A stretch of DNA of 64,000 nucleotides from Pseudomonas congelans (lineage in GTDB: Bacteria > Pseudomonadota > Gammaproteobacteria > Pseudomonadales > Pseudomonadaceae). The stretch covers positions 680,980 to 744,979 of the forward strand of contig NZ_FNJH01000001.1 in NCBI RefSeq assembly GCF_900103225.1, read 5' to 3'. The notes below the pieces were generated by a model. That model did not search any database, was not told the origin of the DNA, and saw only the letters and a list, made by a program, of their open reading frames with translations. The position numbers and the translations under genes were made by a program. This document shows positions 1 through 8,729 of this stretch, piece by piece; within the stretch, counting starts at the first letter, position 1, and each line of letters begins with the position of its first letter.

Positions 1-8
1 CACGAATC

Positions 9-923
9 GTGAATAAATACCCCAGCCTCGATGATTTGAATGTGTTCGTTCATGTGGCCCGGCGTTCAAGTTTCGTCGGGGCTGCGGACGAGCTGGGCAT
101 GTCCGCTGCCTATGTCAGCAAGCGCATCCGTTTGCTGGAGCAGGGCATGGGTGTGGTGTTGCTGCACCGCTCGACCCGGCAGGTGTCGATTACCGAAGAT
201 GGCGAGCGCGTCTACGAGTGGGCCAGAGGCATGCTTGATTCAGTGCAGCAGATGGGCGACGAAGTGGCTGCCCTGCATGGCGAGCCGAGTGGCTTGTTGC
301 GGGTCGTCAGCAGCCAGGGCTTTGGCCGGCGTTTCGTCGCGCCTGCGTTGTCGGAGCTGGCCGCGCGTTATCCGAAGCTGGATATCCGTCTGGACATTCA
401 GGACCGGCTGGTCGATCTGGTCGAGGAGGGCGTCGATCTGGATATCCGCGTCGGCAACGAAATCGCCCCGCAGCTGCGCGCCAGGCATCTGGCCAGCAAC
501 TGGCGTGTTCTGTGCGCGAGCCCCGTCTACCTCAACCGTCATGGCACGCCGCTTAATCTTGGCGAGCTGGCCAATCATGATTGCCTGGTGATCAAGGAGC
601 GCGACCGGCCGTTCGGCATCTGGCACCTCAACGGGCCGCAGGGTGCCGAAACCGTCAAGGTGACCGGCAGCCTGTCCACCAACCACGGCGAAATCGCCCG
701 CCAGTGGTGCCTGGACGGGCGCGGGGTGTTACTGCGTTCGCTGTGGGATGTGCGCACTGACCTGGCCGAGGGCCGGCTGGTTCAGGTGTTGCCGGATTAC
801 CGTCAGGATGCAGACATCTGGGCGGTGCATACATCACCGCTGATGAGTTCGGCCAAGGTCCGCGTCACGGTGGAGTTTCTGCGCGACTACCTTGCCCTGC
901 ATCCTTCGCCCGTCAACCACTGA
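9..923 (+). CDS. LysR-family transcriptional regulator
   Basis: This is a LysR-type DNA-binding regulator of 304 residues, the usual family length. A winged helix-turn-helix fills about residues 7-66, with the typical stretch of alanine, serine and arginine before HRSTR, and a substrate-binding fold of the CrgA/DmlR type follows to about residue 295. The start used is GTG at 9. Only eight bases precede it, so the ribosome site and any longer start lie outside the window. It converges on the ABC transporter at 940, and its true target may be a gene left of the window. The family is certain; the effector cannot be told. Confidence 0.9.
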   Translation: MNKYPSLDDLNVFVHVARRSSFVGAADELGMSAAYVSKRIRLLEQGMGVVLLHRSTRQVSITEDGERVYEWARGMLDSVQQMGDEVAALHGEPSGLLRVVSSQGFGRRFVAPALSELAARYPKLDIRLDIQDRLVDLVEEGVDLDIRVGNEIAPQLRARHLASNWRVLCASPVYLNRHGTPLNLGELANHDCLVIKERDRPFGIWHLNGPQGAETVKVTGSLSTNHGEIARQWCLDGRGVLLRSLWDVRTDLAEGRLVQVLPDYRQDADIWAVHTSPLMSSAKVRVTVEFLRDYLALHPSPVNH

Positions 924-939
924 GGCACGCAATGCGCCG

Positions 940-2094
940 TCAGTGGGTGCCAGCTGCCTTGTTCAGGTCGCTGTCGGTCCACTCGGTGTAGATGCAGGCG
1001 TCGGCAGCGGCCCAGCGCACGCGCACCGGGTCGCCCGCCTTGAGCGACATGCCGTTCGCGGAAAGCGCTTTGACGGTCATGGCAGTGCCTCCTGCAGTCA
1101 CCACCGAGCACGTCTGGCTCTCGCCGAGGAAAAGCACTTCATGGACCGTGGCGTTGACCTCGTTCCAGCCTGCTTCGAGCGGCATGGCCGCTGCCTGGGA
1201 CACGCTCAGTGCCTGGGCTTTCTCCGGGCGCACCATCAGCAGCACGTCCTGATCGGTCTTCAGCCCTGCGGTCAGGCGAATCGCCAGTGTGCTGCCTTCG
1301 AACGTCGCCACGGCATTGCCCTGGGCCTTGAGCCTGAGGAAGTTCGAGTTGCCGAGAAACGAGGCGACGAAGGCATTCGGCGGGTCCTGATACAGGTCAT
1401 AGCCCGAGCCCAGACCGACGATCTTGCCATGGCTGAAGATGGCGATGCGCTGTGACAGGCGCATGGCTTCTTCCTGGTCGTGGGTCACGTAGACGATGGT
1501 GATGCCCAGTCGGCGATGCAACTGGCGCAGTTCGTCCTGCAGGTCTTCGCGCAGTTTCTTGTCCAGTGCGCCCAGCGGCTCGTCCATCAGCAGGATGCGC
1601 GGCTCGTAAACCAGTGCCCTGGCGATGGCAACCCGCTGCTGCTGGCCGCCTGACAGTTGCGACGGGCGACGATGAGCGAAGGCTTCCAGCTGAACCAGCT
1701 TGAGCATCGCATCGACTTTCTTCTCGCGCTCGGCCGCAGGCAATTTGCGGATCGCCAGCGGGAAGGCAATGTTGTCGCGTACCGACAGGTGCGGGAACAG
1801 CGAGTAGCGCTGGAACACCATGCCGATGTCACGTTTGTGCGGCGGCACATTCACCAGCGATTTGCCGCCCACCAGAATCTCGCCCGAGCTGGGTGTTTCG
1901 AAGCCGGCGAGCATCGACAGCGTAGTGCTTTTTCCCGAGCCGCTGGAGCCCAGGAAGGTCAGGAATTCACCGTCCTTGATGTCCAGGGAAATGTCGTCGA
2001 CGGCGGCGAAATTTCCGTAGTGCTTGTTCAGATTACACAGGCTGACCAGTGTGTTCTGTTGCTGATGGGCGGGGTCTTTGATCACGGCACTCAT
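940..2094 (-). CDS. Polyamine/opine-type ABC transporter ATPase (PotA-like)
   Basis: This is the ATP-hydrolysing subunit of an importer (384 residues). Walker A is at about 49-57 (GSSGSGKST), the Q-loop at about 95, the ABC signature LSGGQ at 147-151 and Walker B at about 167-172 (ILLMDE). A TOBE-like tail fills the last 90 residues, as in PotA. The ATG at 2094 was chosen because it overlaps the stop of the upstream permease by four bases; longer in-frame starts would run deep into that gene. It is the last gene of a binding protein-permease-permease-ATPase operon. The substrate class (spermidine/putrescine or an opine-like compound) is inferred from family resemblance only. Confidence 0.92.
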   Translation of the reverse strand: MSAVIKDPAHQQQNTLVSLCNLNKHYGNFAAVDDISLDIKDGEFLTFLGSSGSGKSTTLSMLAGFETPSSGEILVGGKSLVNVPPHKRDIGMVFQRYSLFPHLSVRDNIAFPLAIRKLPAAEREKKVDAMLKLVQLEAFAHRRPSQLSGGQQQRVAIARALVYEPRILLMDEPLGALDKKLREDLQDELRQLHRRLGITIVYVTHDQEEAMRLSQRIAIFSHGKIVGLGSGYDLYQDPPNAFVASFLGNSNFLRLKAQGNAVATFEGSTLAIRLTAGLKTDQDVLLMVRPEKAQALSVSQAAAMPLEAGWNEVNATVHEVLFLGESQTCSVVTAGGTAMTVKALSANGMSLKAGDPVRVRWAAADACIYTEWTDSDLNKAAGTH

Positions 2095-2906
2095 GAAGTA
2101 CTCCTGGCTTCGTTGCGGCGACGCAGGGTCGCGGCGATGAACATGATCAGCACCGACAGGGCGATCAGCAGCGTTGAGGCGACGGCGATGACCGGCGTCA
2201 GGTCCTGACGCAGGGTGGTCCACATTTTCACGGGAAGGGTTTGCAGGGTCGGGCTGGCCATCATCACGCTCAACACCACTTCGTCCCACGACACCAGGAA
2301 CGCGAACAGCGCACCGGCCATCATGCCCGGGCGGATGCCGGGAAAGGTCACCTTGTAGATGGCCTGCAAGCGAGAAGCACCGCAGATGACCGCGGCATCC
2401 TCGATGGACTGATCGAACAGCTTCAGCGAATTGATGATCGAGATGATGGTGAACGGCAAGGCGACAATCACATGGCTGACGACGAAGGAAAACAGCGTGC
2501 CGGTGTAACCGAGCTTGAGAAACAGCGCGTAGACCGCGACTGCGATGATCACCAGCGGCACGATCATCGGCAGTGTGAATACGCCATACAGAAAGTCACG
2601 CCCCGGGAACCGGCCGCGCACCAGTGCGAACGCAGTGGGCAGGCCCAGCGCCACCGAGGCGAGGGTGGTCAGGATCGCGACCTTGAAGCTGGACATGGCC
2701 GCAGCCATCCAGTCCGGGTTGGAAAAAAACTGCTGATACCACTTCAGCGTCCAGCCCGGCGGCGGAAACACCAGCCACTGCGACGAACCGAACGACAGCA
2801 GGACGATGAACAGGATCGGCAGCAACAGGAACAGCGCGATCAGGGCGGTGGTCAGGTACAGGCCCGTACGCAAGCCGGGGCTCATGGCATTGGGTGTCAG
2901 GAGCAT
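2091..2906 (-). CDS. ABC transporter permease, PotC-like
   Basis: This is an inner-membrane permease of 271 residues with about six hydrophobic segments. The cytoplasmic EAA loop (EDAAVICGAS followed by the I-x-P-G pattern) is visible in the second half; this loop docks on the ATPase. It starts 6 bp after the preceding permease stop and its stop overlaps the ATPase start, so the two are probably translationally coupled. Its size and layout fit the PotC/PhnV branch of the binding-protein-dependent transporters. Confidence 0.92.
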   Translation of the reverse strand: MLLTPNAMSPGLRTGLYLTTALIALFLLLPILFIVLLSFGSSQWLVFPPPGWTLKWYQQFFSNPDWMAAAMSSFKVAILTTLASVALGLPTAFALVRGRFPGRDFLYGVFTLPMIVPLVIIAVAVYALFLKLGYTGTLFSFVVSHVIVALPFTIISIINSLKLFDQSIEDAAVICGASRLQAIYKVTFPGIRPGMMAGALFAFLVSWDEVVLSVMMASPTLQTLPVKMWTTLRQDLTPVIAVASTLLIALSVLIMFIAATLRRRNEARSTS

Positions 2907-2912
2907 GGCGGT

Positions 2913-3851
2913 TTACCTCGCGTTACTGGCGCCGACCGGTGATTCCGGCTGGAGCTTCAGGTAGAAGTAGAACAGCACCAGCGTGATCAGCACCAGCAAC
3001 GCAGCGGCGGCACTGGCCAGCCCCCAGTTGAGGAACGACTGCACCTGCTGGACGATGAATTCGGGCAGCATCATGTTCTGCGCGCCACCGAGCAGGGCCG
3101 GGGTGACGTAGTAACCGAGCGACATGACAAACACCATCAGGCCTCCGGAAAACAGTCCCGGGCGGCACAGTGGCAGAAACACTCTGAAGAAATTGCTCCA
3201 AGGGCTGGCCCCGCAGATCGAACCCGCCTGCAGCACCATGGGATCGATGGCCTGCATGGTCGCCTGCAACGGCAGGACGATGAACGGAATCATGATGTAG
3301 CTCATGCCGATCACCACACCGGTCAGGTTGTGCACCATTTCCAGCGGTTGATCGATGATGCCCATGGCCATCAAGGCCTTGTTGACGACTCCGGAGGCCT
3401 GCAACAGCACCAGCCAGGAATAGGTTCTGGCCAGCAGGCTGGTCCACATCGACAACAGCACGATATTGAGAATCCAGCGTCCCCAGCCGCGTGGCACCAG
3501 GGTGATCACCCAGGCAAGCGGGAAGCCCAGCAGCAGGCTGAACAGCGTCACCAGACCGGCTACGGAAAAGGTATTGAGCAGCACCCGCGAGTAGGCCGAG
3601 TTGGCAAACAGTTGCTCATAGTTGCCAAGGCCCGGCACCGGTTCGAGCACGCCGCGTAGCAGCAGGGCGATCAGCGGGGCGAAGAAGAACAGTCCGAGGA
3701 AGATCAGGGCCGGAAGCAGATTGCGGCTGCCGCGCCAGCGCTGTGCGAGGGAAGGGGATGGCTGCATGCCCGGCGCCTTCTGGCTGGCCACGCCAGCGGT
3801 GCTGGAAGCACCCCCGGCTGGCATGGATTGACGAGGAGCAACCGCTGTCAT
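2913..3851 (-). CDS. ABC transporter permease, PotB-like
   Basis: This is an inner-membrane permease of 312 residues with a hydrophilic N-terminus of about 50 residues, then about six membrane spans and an EAA loop (AGSICGAS followed by LPLCRPG). The start is uncertain. ATG at 3851 lies 2 bp past the stop of the binding-protein gene and has a weak ribosome site. In-frame ATG at 3869 and GTG at 3878 would overlap that gene by up to 25 bp, and the sequence GGTGGA just before 3869 could serve them. It pairs with the PotC-like permease to form the channel. Confidence 0.9.
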   Translation of the reverse strand: MTAVAPRQSMPAGGASSTAGVASQKAPGMQPSPSLAQRWRGSRNLLPALIFLGLFFFAPLIALLLRGVLEPVPGLGNYEQLFANSAYSRVLLNTFSVAGLVTLFSLLLGFPLAWVITLVPRGWGRWILNIVLLSMWTSLLARTYSWLVLLQASGVVNKALMAMGIIDQPLEMVHNLTGVVIGMSYIMIPFIVLPLQATMQAIDPMVLQAGSICGASPWSNFFRVFLPLCRPGLFSGGLMVFVMSLGYYVTPALLGGAQNMMLPEFIVQQVQSFLNWGLASAAAALLVLITLVLFYFYLKLQPESPVGASNAR

Positions 3852-3853
3852 TT

Positions 3854-4879
3854 TTACTTGACCAGCCATTCGTTCCACCGTGTCGCGATATCAGCGCCGT
3901 TCTTGGCCCAGTATGCGAAGTCGAGAGTGATTTGATCGGCAACGTGCGCGGTCGGCAGATTAGGTGCCAGCGTAGAGTCCAGGCGCGCAACGCTCTGGGT
4001 ATTGACCGGGGCATAGGCACTGAGGTTGGAGAAGTCTGCCTGGCCTTTGGCGCTGGTCGCGTTGGCGATGAATTTCATCGCGGCGTCCTTGTTCTTTGCG
4101 CCCTTGGGTACGACCAGAAAATCAGCCATGACCAGGTTCTGCTTCCAGCTCACCCCCACTGGGGCGCCATCCTGTTGCAGGGCGTAGACCCGCCCGTTCC
4201 ACATCTGCCCCATCGATACTTCGCCGGAAGCCAGCAGTTGCTGGGACTGCGCACCGCCGCCCCACCAGACAATGTCCTTCTTGATGGTGTCGAGTTTCTT
4301 GAAGGCGCGGTCGAGGTCCAGCGGGTAAAGCTTGTCGGGCGCTACACCATCGGCCAGCAGGGCCAGCTCCAGCACGCCTGGGCTTGGCCACTTGTAAAGC
4401 GCGCGTTTGCCCGGGTAGGTCTTGGTGTCGAACATCGCGGCCCAGTCACCCGGCGCCTTGCCGCCGACTTTGCTTTCGTTGTAGCCGAGCACGAAGGAGA
4501 AGAAGAACGAACCGGCGCCGTGGTCAGTCACGAAGCGTTTGTCGATCTCGTCGCGTTTGATGGTGGTGAAGTCCAGAGGCTCCAGCAGGCCTTCGCTGGC
4601 GGCGCGCAGGGCGAAGTCGGCTTCGACATCGACAACGTCCCACTGCACGTTACCGCTTTCGACCATGGCCTTGAGTTTGCCGTAGTCGGTAGGACCGTCC
4701 TGCACGACGGTGATACCGCTGGCCTTGCTGAATGGAGCCGCCCAGGCCTCCTTTTGGAAGTCTTGCGTGGAGCCGCCCCAACTGACGAAATTGACGCTTT
4801 CGGCGGCAATGGCGGCGACACTCGAAAAAGCCAGCACGCCGGCCGCCAGGACTGCTGTTGCACGTTTGTTCAACACCAT
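3854..4879 (-). CDS. ABC transporter periplasmic substrate-binding protein (PotD/YdcS-like)
   Basis: This is a periplasmic solute receptor of 341 residues. A clear signal peptide covers about residues 1-26, with a basic start, a hydrophobic core and AAIAAES at the cut site. The mature part begins with the VNFVSWGGSTQDF pattern typical of spermidine/putrescine and opine-like receptors. It is first in the operon, as expected for the component made in excess. A near-match to the GntR-type palindrome lies about 170 bp upstream of its start, which may link this importer to the catabolic cluster on its other side. Confidence 0.93.
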   Translation of the reverse strand: MVLNKRATAVLAAGVLAFSSVAAIAAESVNFVSWGGSTQDFQKEAWAAPFSKASGITVVQDGPTDYGKLKAMVESGNVQWDVVDVEADFALRAASEGLLEPLDFTTIKRDEIDKRFVTDHGAGSFFFSFVLGYNESKVGGKAPGDWAAMFDTKTYPGKRALYKWPSPGVLELALLADGVAPDKLYPLDLDRAFKKLDTIKKDIVWWGGGAQSQQLLASGEVSMGQMWNGRVYALQQDGAPVGVSWKQNLVMADFLVVPKGAKNKDAAMKFIANATSAKGQADFSNLSAYAPVNTQSVARLDSTLAPNLPTAHVADQITLDFAYWAKNGADIATRWNEWLVK

Positions 4880-5031
4880 TTTTACGCCCTCATTTGTTGT
4901 GTTTTGAGCGGGCTTTTCTTGCCCGCGTAATCGGGAGCAGTAGGTCCAATGGGCCTTGAAACCTTGTACGGGTCAGGTGCTGTTATTGGTGCTTTCCCTT
5001 GCCGGGCGCGCCTGACCAGATCTTGTATTTA

Positions 5032-5056
5032 TGGAATGTCATATTATGGTATTCCA
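5032..5056. promoter_or_regulatory. Possible GntR operator upstream of the ABC transporter
   Basis: TGGTATTCCA at 5047-5056 differs by one base from the palindrome TGGTATACCA found twice in the neighbouring cluster. It is also the right arm of a longer inverted repeat, TGGAAT at 5032-5037 with ATTCCA at 5051-5056. It lies in the 290-bp gap between the transporter operon and ribB. Regulation by the local GntR protein is an inference. Confidence 0.4.
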
Positions 5057-5169
5057 AACTTTCTGCAAGCGTTTTGCCCTGTCAAAACGCCTTCACGGTG
5101 GGTTTTCTGATCAGCGCCTGTGGCTGCAGGCAACGGATTATCAGGCTCGCGCGCCAAGCGTTTGTCTGG

Positions 5170-6279
5170 TCAGCCGGGAAACGGAATACTTTCAATCACT
5201 TCCAGATCGTAGCCGGTCAGCCCTGCGTATTTCAGTGGCGGGCCGAGGTGGCGTAGCTTGCCGACGCCCAGGTCCTGCAAGATCTGTGCGCCCGTACCGA
5301 CCTCCGAATAAATGCGTGATTGCGAGCGGGTGTATTGGCGGGGCGGCTGGGTGAGCTGCGGAATGCGCTCCAGCAGCGCCTGGGACGATTCGTGATTGGC
5401 CAGCACCACCACCACACCGTGACCTTCCTGCGCGACACGTTGCAGGGCGGCCCAAAGCGTCCAGTTGGCAGGGCCGTTGTATTCGGCACCCACCAGGTCA
5501 CGCAGCGGGTCGACAACATGCACGCGCACCAGTGTGGGGGCGTCGCGACGGATGTCGCCCATCACCATAGCCATGTGCACGCCACCTTCGATGCGGTCTT
5601 CGTAGCTGAACAGACGGAAGGTGCCGTGCACGGTCGGCAGTTCGCGCTCGCCAATCCTGACGATGGTGTGTTCGGTGCTCAGGCGGTAATGGATCAGGTC
5701 GGCGATGGTGCCGATACGAATGCCGTGCTTTTTGGCGAACACTTCCAGGTCGGGTCTTCTGGCCATGCTGCCGTCATCATTCATGACTTCAACGATGACC
5801 GACGCTGGCGTGAAGCCGGCCAGCCGGGCCAGGTCGCAGCCCGCTTCGGTATGCCCGGCGCGGGTCAGCACGCCGCCGTCACGGGCGCGCAGTGGAAAGA
5901 TATGGCCCGGCTGCACCAGATCTTCCGGTACTGCCTGCGGGTTGACGGCGGCCTGAACGGTACGCGCACGATCTGCCGCGCTGATGCCCGTCGTCACCCC
6001 CGTGGTCGCTTCGATGGACACCGTGAACGCGGTGGCGAATACACTGCCGTTACTGGGCACCATCTGTTCCAGGCCCAGACGCTGACAGTGTTCGTCGGTC
6101 AACGTCAGGCAGATCAGACCGCGCGCCTCGCGGGCCATGAAGCTGATTGCCTGTGACGAACAGCAGTCGGCGGCCAGCAGCAAGTCCCCTTCGTTTTCCC
6201 GGTCTTCATCGTCGACCAGCAACACCATCTTGCCCTGGCGGTAGTCTTCAATGATGTCTTCGATGCGATCGAACGCCAT
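5170..6279 (-). CDS. ribB: RibBX-type 3,4-dihydroxy-2-butanone 4-phosphate synthase
   Basis: The N-terminal domain (about 1-205) is a DHBP synthase, which turns ribulose 5-phosphate into the four-carbon riboflavin precursor. The acidic loop DDEDRENEG at 23-31 and the RAGHTEAG segment near 140 are intact. The C-terminal domain (about 210-369) has the GTP cyclohydrolase II fold but lacks the cysteines that bind catalytic zinc, as in the RibBX variants described in Proteobacteria. It should therefore supply only the DHBP branch. Its place beside a flavin reductase and a GntR palindrome suggests an extra, inducible copy that raises flavin supply during catabolism, rather than the housekeeping rib operon gene. 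Confidence 0.88.
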   Translation of the reverse strand: MAFDRIEDIIEDYRQGKMVLLVDDEDRENEGDLLLAADCCSSQAISFMAREARGLICLTLTDEHCQRLGLEQMVPSNGSVFATAFTVSIEATTGVTTGISAADRARTVQAAVNPQAVPEDLVQPGHIFPLRARDGGVLTRAGHTEAGCDLARLAGFTPASVIVEVMNDDGSMARRPDLEVFAKKHGIRIGTIADLIHYRLSTEHTIVRIGERELPTVHGTFRLFSYEDRIEGGVHMAMVMGDIRRDAPTLVRVHVVDPLRDLVGAEYNGPANWTLWAALQRVAQEGHGVVVVLANHESSQALLERIPQLTQPPRQYTRSQSRIYSEVGTGAQILQDLGVGKLRHLGPPLKYAGLTGYDLEVIESIPFPG

Positions 6280-6312
6280 AGTCAGTTCCCGGTTTTATGG
6301 GTGGATGAATCG

Positions 6313-6322
6313 TGGTATACCA
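6313..6322. promoter_or_regulatory. Palindromic GntR/FCD operator, site 1
   Basis: TGGTATACCA is a perfect 10-bp palindrome of the kind bound by FadR/VanR-type GntR proteins. It lies between the divergent starts of ribB (6279) and the DUF1330 gene (6373), so it could control both. The bases TAAGA that follow it are also shared with the second site at 11739. Confidence 0.65.
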
Positions 6323-6372
6323 TAAGACAGAATATTTCACAGATTGCCTATCAATGAAACAGTGAGATCGCG

Positions 6373-6663
6373 ATGAAAGCCTATTGGATTGCACACGTTG
6401 ATGTGACCGACCCCCAGCAGTACAGCGAATACACCCAGCGCGCCCCTGCGGCTTTCGAGCTGTTCGGTGGCAGGTTCCTCTCGCGCGGAGGGCGTTCCGA
6501 GGCGCTGGAAGGGCGTGACACGCCGCAACGCACGGTGATTATCGAATTTGAATCCTACGAAAAGGCGGTGGCCTGTTATCGGTCGACCGAGTATCAGCAT
6601 GCGATGAGCCACAGGCAGGGCGCTTCGGAAGCCGAGATCGTGATCGTCGAGGGGCAGTTTTAA
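6373..6663 (+). CDS. DUF1330 family protein
   Basis: This is a 96-residue protein of the DUF1330 family, which adopts a dimeric alpha-beta-barrel fold related to small monooxygenases and stress-response barrels. The pattern from the start through AYWIAHVDVTDP and the later RGGRSEALEGRD segment are family hallmarks. It is divergent from ribB across the palindromic operator, so it is probably induced with the catabolic genes. No catalytic role is established for the family. It could act on a reactive intermediate, but that is speculation. Confidence 0.85.
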   Translation: MKAYWIAHVDVTDPQQYSEYTQRAPAAFELFGGRFLSRGGRSEALEGRDTPQRTVIIEFESYEKAVACYRSTEYQHAMSHRQGASEAEIVIVEGQF

Positions 6664-6737
6664 GCGTTCGGTTGCTCGAGTCAGAAGCAGAATCCGCCAC
6701 GCCTGGGACTGCTTGGTTTGCGGCTCGCTAACTGCTT

Positions 6738-7301
6738 TCAGCGGATAAAGTGCACCTTGCCGGTGTCGTCGTTACCGATATAAATGCCGTAGACACCCGC
6801 CTGACGCTCTTCGATATAGCGTTCCAGTATCTGGCGGATGGCGGGGTAATAGATGCTGTCCCACGGGATGTCTTCGGGAGCGAAGAATCTGTAGTCCAGG
6901 GTTTCCGGGCCGAACTGGCCGGTGACCTCCAGCGCGATGGCGCGGAACACGATGTAGACTTCGCTGATACGCGGCACGCTGAAAATGGAGTAGGGCGAAA
7001 GGATCTCGGCGCGCACACCGGTTTCTTCCCAGACTTCACGCAGCGCCGCCTGCTCGGTGGTTTCGCCGCTTTCCATGAAACCGGCGGGCAGTGTCCAGGT
7101 GCCTGGGCGCGGCGGGATGGCGCGCTGGCAGAGCAGGTACCTGCCTTCCTGTTCGATGATGCAACCCGCGATGATCTTCGGGTTGACGTAGTGAATGTAC
7201 TGACAGCCGCCACAGACCAGCCGCATGTGCGTATCGCCCGACGGGACACGCTGAGCCAGATCAGCGCTACCGCATTGTGGGCAGAAGCGCGGCGTGGTCA
7301 T
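6738..7301 (-). CDS. NUDIX hydrolase with N-terminal zinc ribbon
   Basis: This is a 187-residue hydrolase of nucleoside diphosphates linked to another group. A zinc ribbon is formed by C7, C10, C30 and C33. The NUDIX box is complete: G74, E80, R88, E89, the E92-E93 pair, G95 and V96. Its start lies one base past the stop of the GntR gene, so it is co-transcribed with the regulator. Zinc-ribbon NUDIX proteins of this size are common next to flavin-dependent catabolic genes; hydrolysis of FAD or NADH to control flavin pools is a plausible role but not shown here. Confidence 0.9.
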   Translation of the reverse strand: MTTPRFCPQCGSADLAQRVPSGDTHMRLVCGGCQYIHYVNPKIIAGCIIEQEGRYLLCQRAIPPRPGTWTLPAGFMESGETTEQAALREVWEETGVRAEILSPYSIFSVPRISEVYIVFRAIALEVTGQFGPETLDYRFFAPEDIPWDSIYYPAIRQILERYIEERQAGVYGIYIGNDDTGKVHFIR

Positions 7302-7302
7302 T

Positions 7303-8055
7303 TCAGCGACCTATGCGAGGTTCTTTAAGGGCGACGGGGGCGACGATGTCGCGGACTTTGCTGTCTTCGTCCTGTTTGGATTTGAGGTATTCCAGCGCCA
7401 CGCGTGCGGCGTTGCGTACGTGATCGACCGATGCCTGGTGTGCGGCCAGCGGGTCGCCGCTCTTGATGGCTTCGACCATAAGCTCCATTTCCTTGTTGCT
7501 GGCACCGCGGCGGTTTTCCTGGGATACCGAGGTGGCGCGCAGGTAGCTGATGCGCGCCTGCAACTGGCGTAGCTGGGTCGCGGCCACATGGTTGCCCGAG
7601 CCTTCCAGCAATACATCGTAAAAACCCTGTACCGAGTCGATCACCTGCTGCAGCTCGCCTTCCTTGAGCGCCTGACGATTTTCCTCCAGGGCTTTTTCCA
7701 GTGCGCGAATGTCCTTGGGTTTGGCCCGCAGGGTGAACAGCTGAACGATCAGGCCTTCCAGCACGCAACGCAGTTCGTAGATGTCACACGCGTCAGCCAG
7801 CGTGATGATTGCAACGCGCGGGCCCTTGGCATCGGCGAACTCGACCAGACCTTCGGATTCCAGATGGCGCAGGGCTTCGCGCACCGAGGTACGGCTCACG
7901 CCGAGGCGGTCACACAGATCACGCTCGACCAGACGATCCCCCGGCAGCAGCTGAAAGTTCATGATTGCGCTGCGCAGCTTGTCCAGCACGATCTCGCGCA
8001 GCGTGACGGGGTTGCGGTTGACCTTGAAGGTGTCGTCGAGAGGCAGGCGTTTCAT
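7303..8055 (-). CDS. GntR-family regulator, FCD (FadR-like) subclass
   Basis: This is a 250-residue repressor-type protein. The winged helix-turn-helix spans about residues 14-80 (LGVSRTSVREALRHLES is the recognition part). The C-terminal all-helical FCD effector domain follows, with the acidic and histidine residues (including AAHQASVDHVRNAA) that usually bind a metal and a carboxylate ligand. ATG at 8055 was chosen because the protein then begins just ahead of the DNA-binding domain; the longer frame adds 32 unconserved residues. It is the best candidate to bind the TGGTATACCA palindromes at 6313 and 11740. The ligand is unknown. Confidence 0.92.
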   Translation of the reverse strand: MKRLPLDDTFKVNRNPVTLREIVLDKLRSAIMNFQLLPGDRLVERDLCDRLGVSRTSVREALRHLESEGLVEFADAKGPRVAIITLADACDIYELRCVLEGLIVQLFTLRAKPKDIRALEKALEENRQALKEGELQQVIDSVQGFYDVLLEGSGNHVAATQLRQLQARISYLRATSVSQENRRGASNKEMELMVEAIKSGDPLAAHQASVDHVRNAARVALEYLKSKQDEDSKVRDIVAPVALKEPRIGR

Positions 8056-8121
8056 CGGGTGTGCTCGGAATGGGGCTGTCAAAGTAAAAACGTGACTGGA
8101 AATAAAGTCTCGCTCATGTCG

Positions 8122-8146
8122 GCAGCCCGCAAACTGTGCGGGCTGC
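8122..8146. terminator. Perfect 10-bp stem-loop between flavin reductase and gntR genes
   Basis: GCAGCCCGCA pairs with TGCGGGCTGC around a 5-base loop. It sits in the 175-bp gap between the end of the flavin reductase gene and the GntR start on the minus strand. No T-run follows on either side, so it may be an RNA-processing or attenuation element rather than a classic terminator. Confidence 0.5.
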
Positions 8147-8230
8147 TGCATGGCCCGGACGGATGAACCCGGGTCGCGGCCGAGTTTATCACGCCGATGC
8201 CTGCAACCACCAAAACCGCCCTGTGCAGCC

Positions 8231-8716
8231 TCAGACGATGGCCGGCAGCGCGCCCATCTTGCCGCGGTGATAGACCATTGGTGTGACCGGTGTCGCGGGC
8301 AGGATCAGGTTTTTCACCTCGCCGACAATGATCGCGTGATCGCCGCCGTCGTATTCGCGCCACAGCTCACACTCGATGATCGCCGTAGCGTTGCTCAGCA
8401 GCGGGTTGCCCAGCTCGCTCAACTGCCACTCGATGCCCTTGGTCTTGTCCTTGCCCTTGCTGGCGAAGGCATAGGCTTCTGTCTGCTGATCGGCAGACAG
8501 CAGGTGAATCGCGAACTTTTTGCTGTCACGCAACACCGGATAAGTGTCCGATGCATAGTTGGGGCAGAACAGCACCAGTGCCGGATCGATGGACAGCGCA
8601 CTGAATGCGCTGGCGGTGATTCCGACCAGATTGCCCTCTGGGTCCAGGGTGGTGACGATCGTCACGCCCGAAGGGAATGACGCCATGACTTCTTTGTAAA
8701 TACCGGGTTCTATCAT
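8231..8716 (-). CDS. Flavin reductase (FMN-binding split-barrel, HpaC-like)
   Basis: This is a 161-residue flavin reductase, the NAD(P)H-dependent partner that supplies reduced FMN or FAD to a two-component monooxygenase. Family signatures are FPSGVTIVTT near the start, GITASAFSALSIDPALVLFC around residues 32-51 and the GGDHAIIVGEV segment. ATG at 8716 has a GAGG ribosome site; the longer frame would overlap the aldehyde dehydrogenase by 14 bp. It lies 13 bp after the aldehyde dehydrogenase in the same operon. No oxygenase partner is encoded nearby. Confidence 0.9.
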   Translation of the reverse strand: MIEPGIYKEVMASFPSGVTIVTTLDPEGNLVGITASAFSALSIDPALVLFCPNYASDTYPVLRDSKKFAIHLLSADQQTEAYAFASKGKDKTKGIEWQLSELGNPLLSNATAIIECELWREYDGGDHAIIVGEVKNLILPATPVTPMVYHRGKMGALPAIV

Positions 8717-8729
8717 CGCAGCGGCCTCT

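Noticed and set aside
6280..6372. FMN riboswitch upstream of the extra ribB
   Set aside because: The 93-bp gap is too short for the conserved RFN element and shows only the palindrome.
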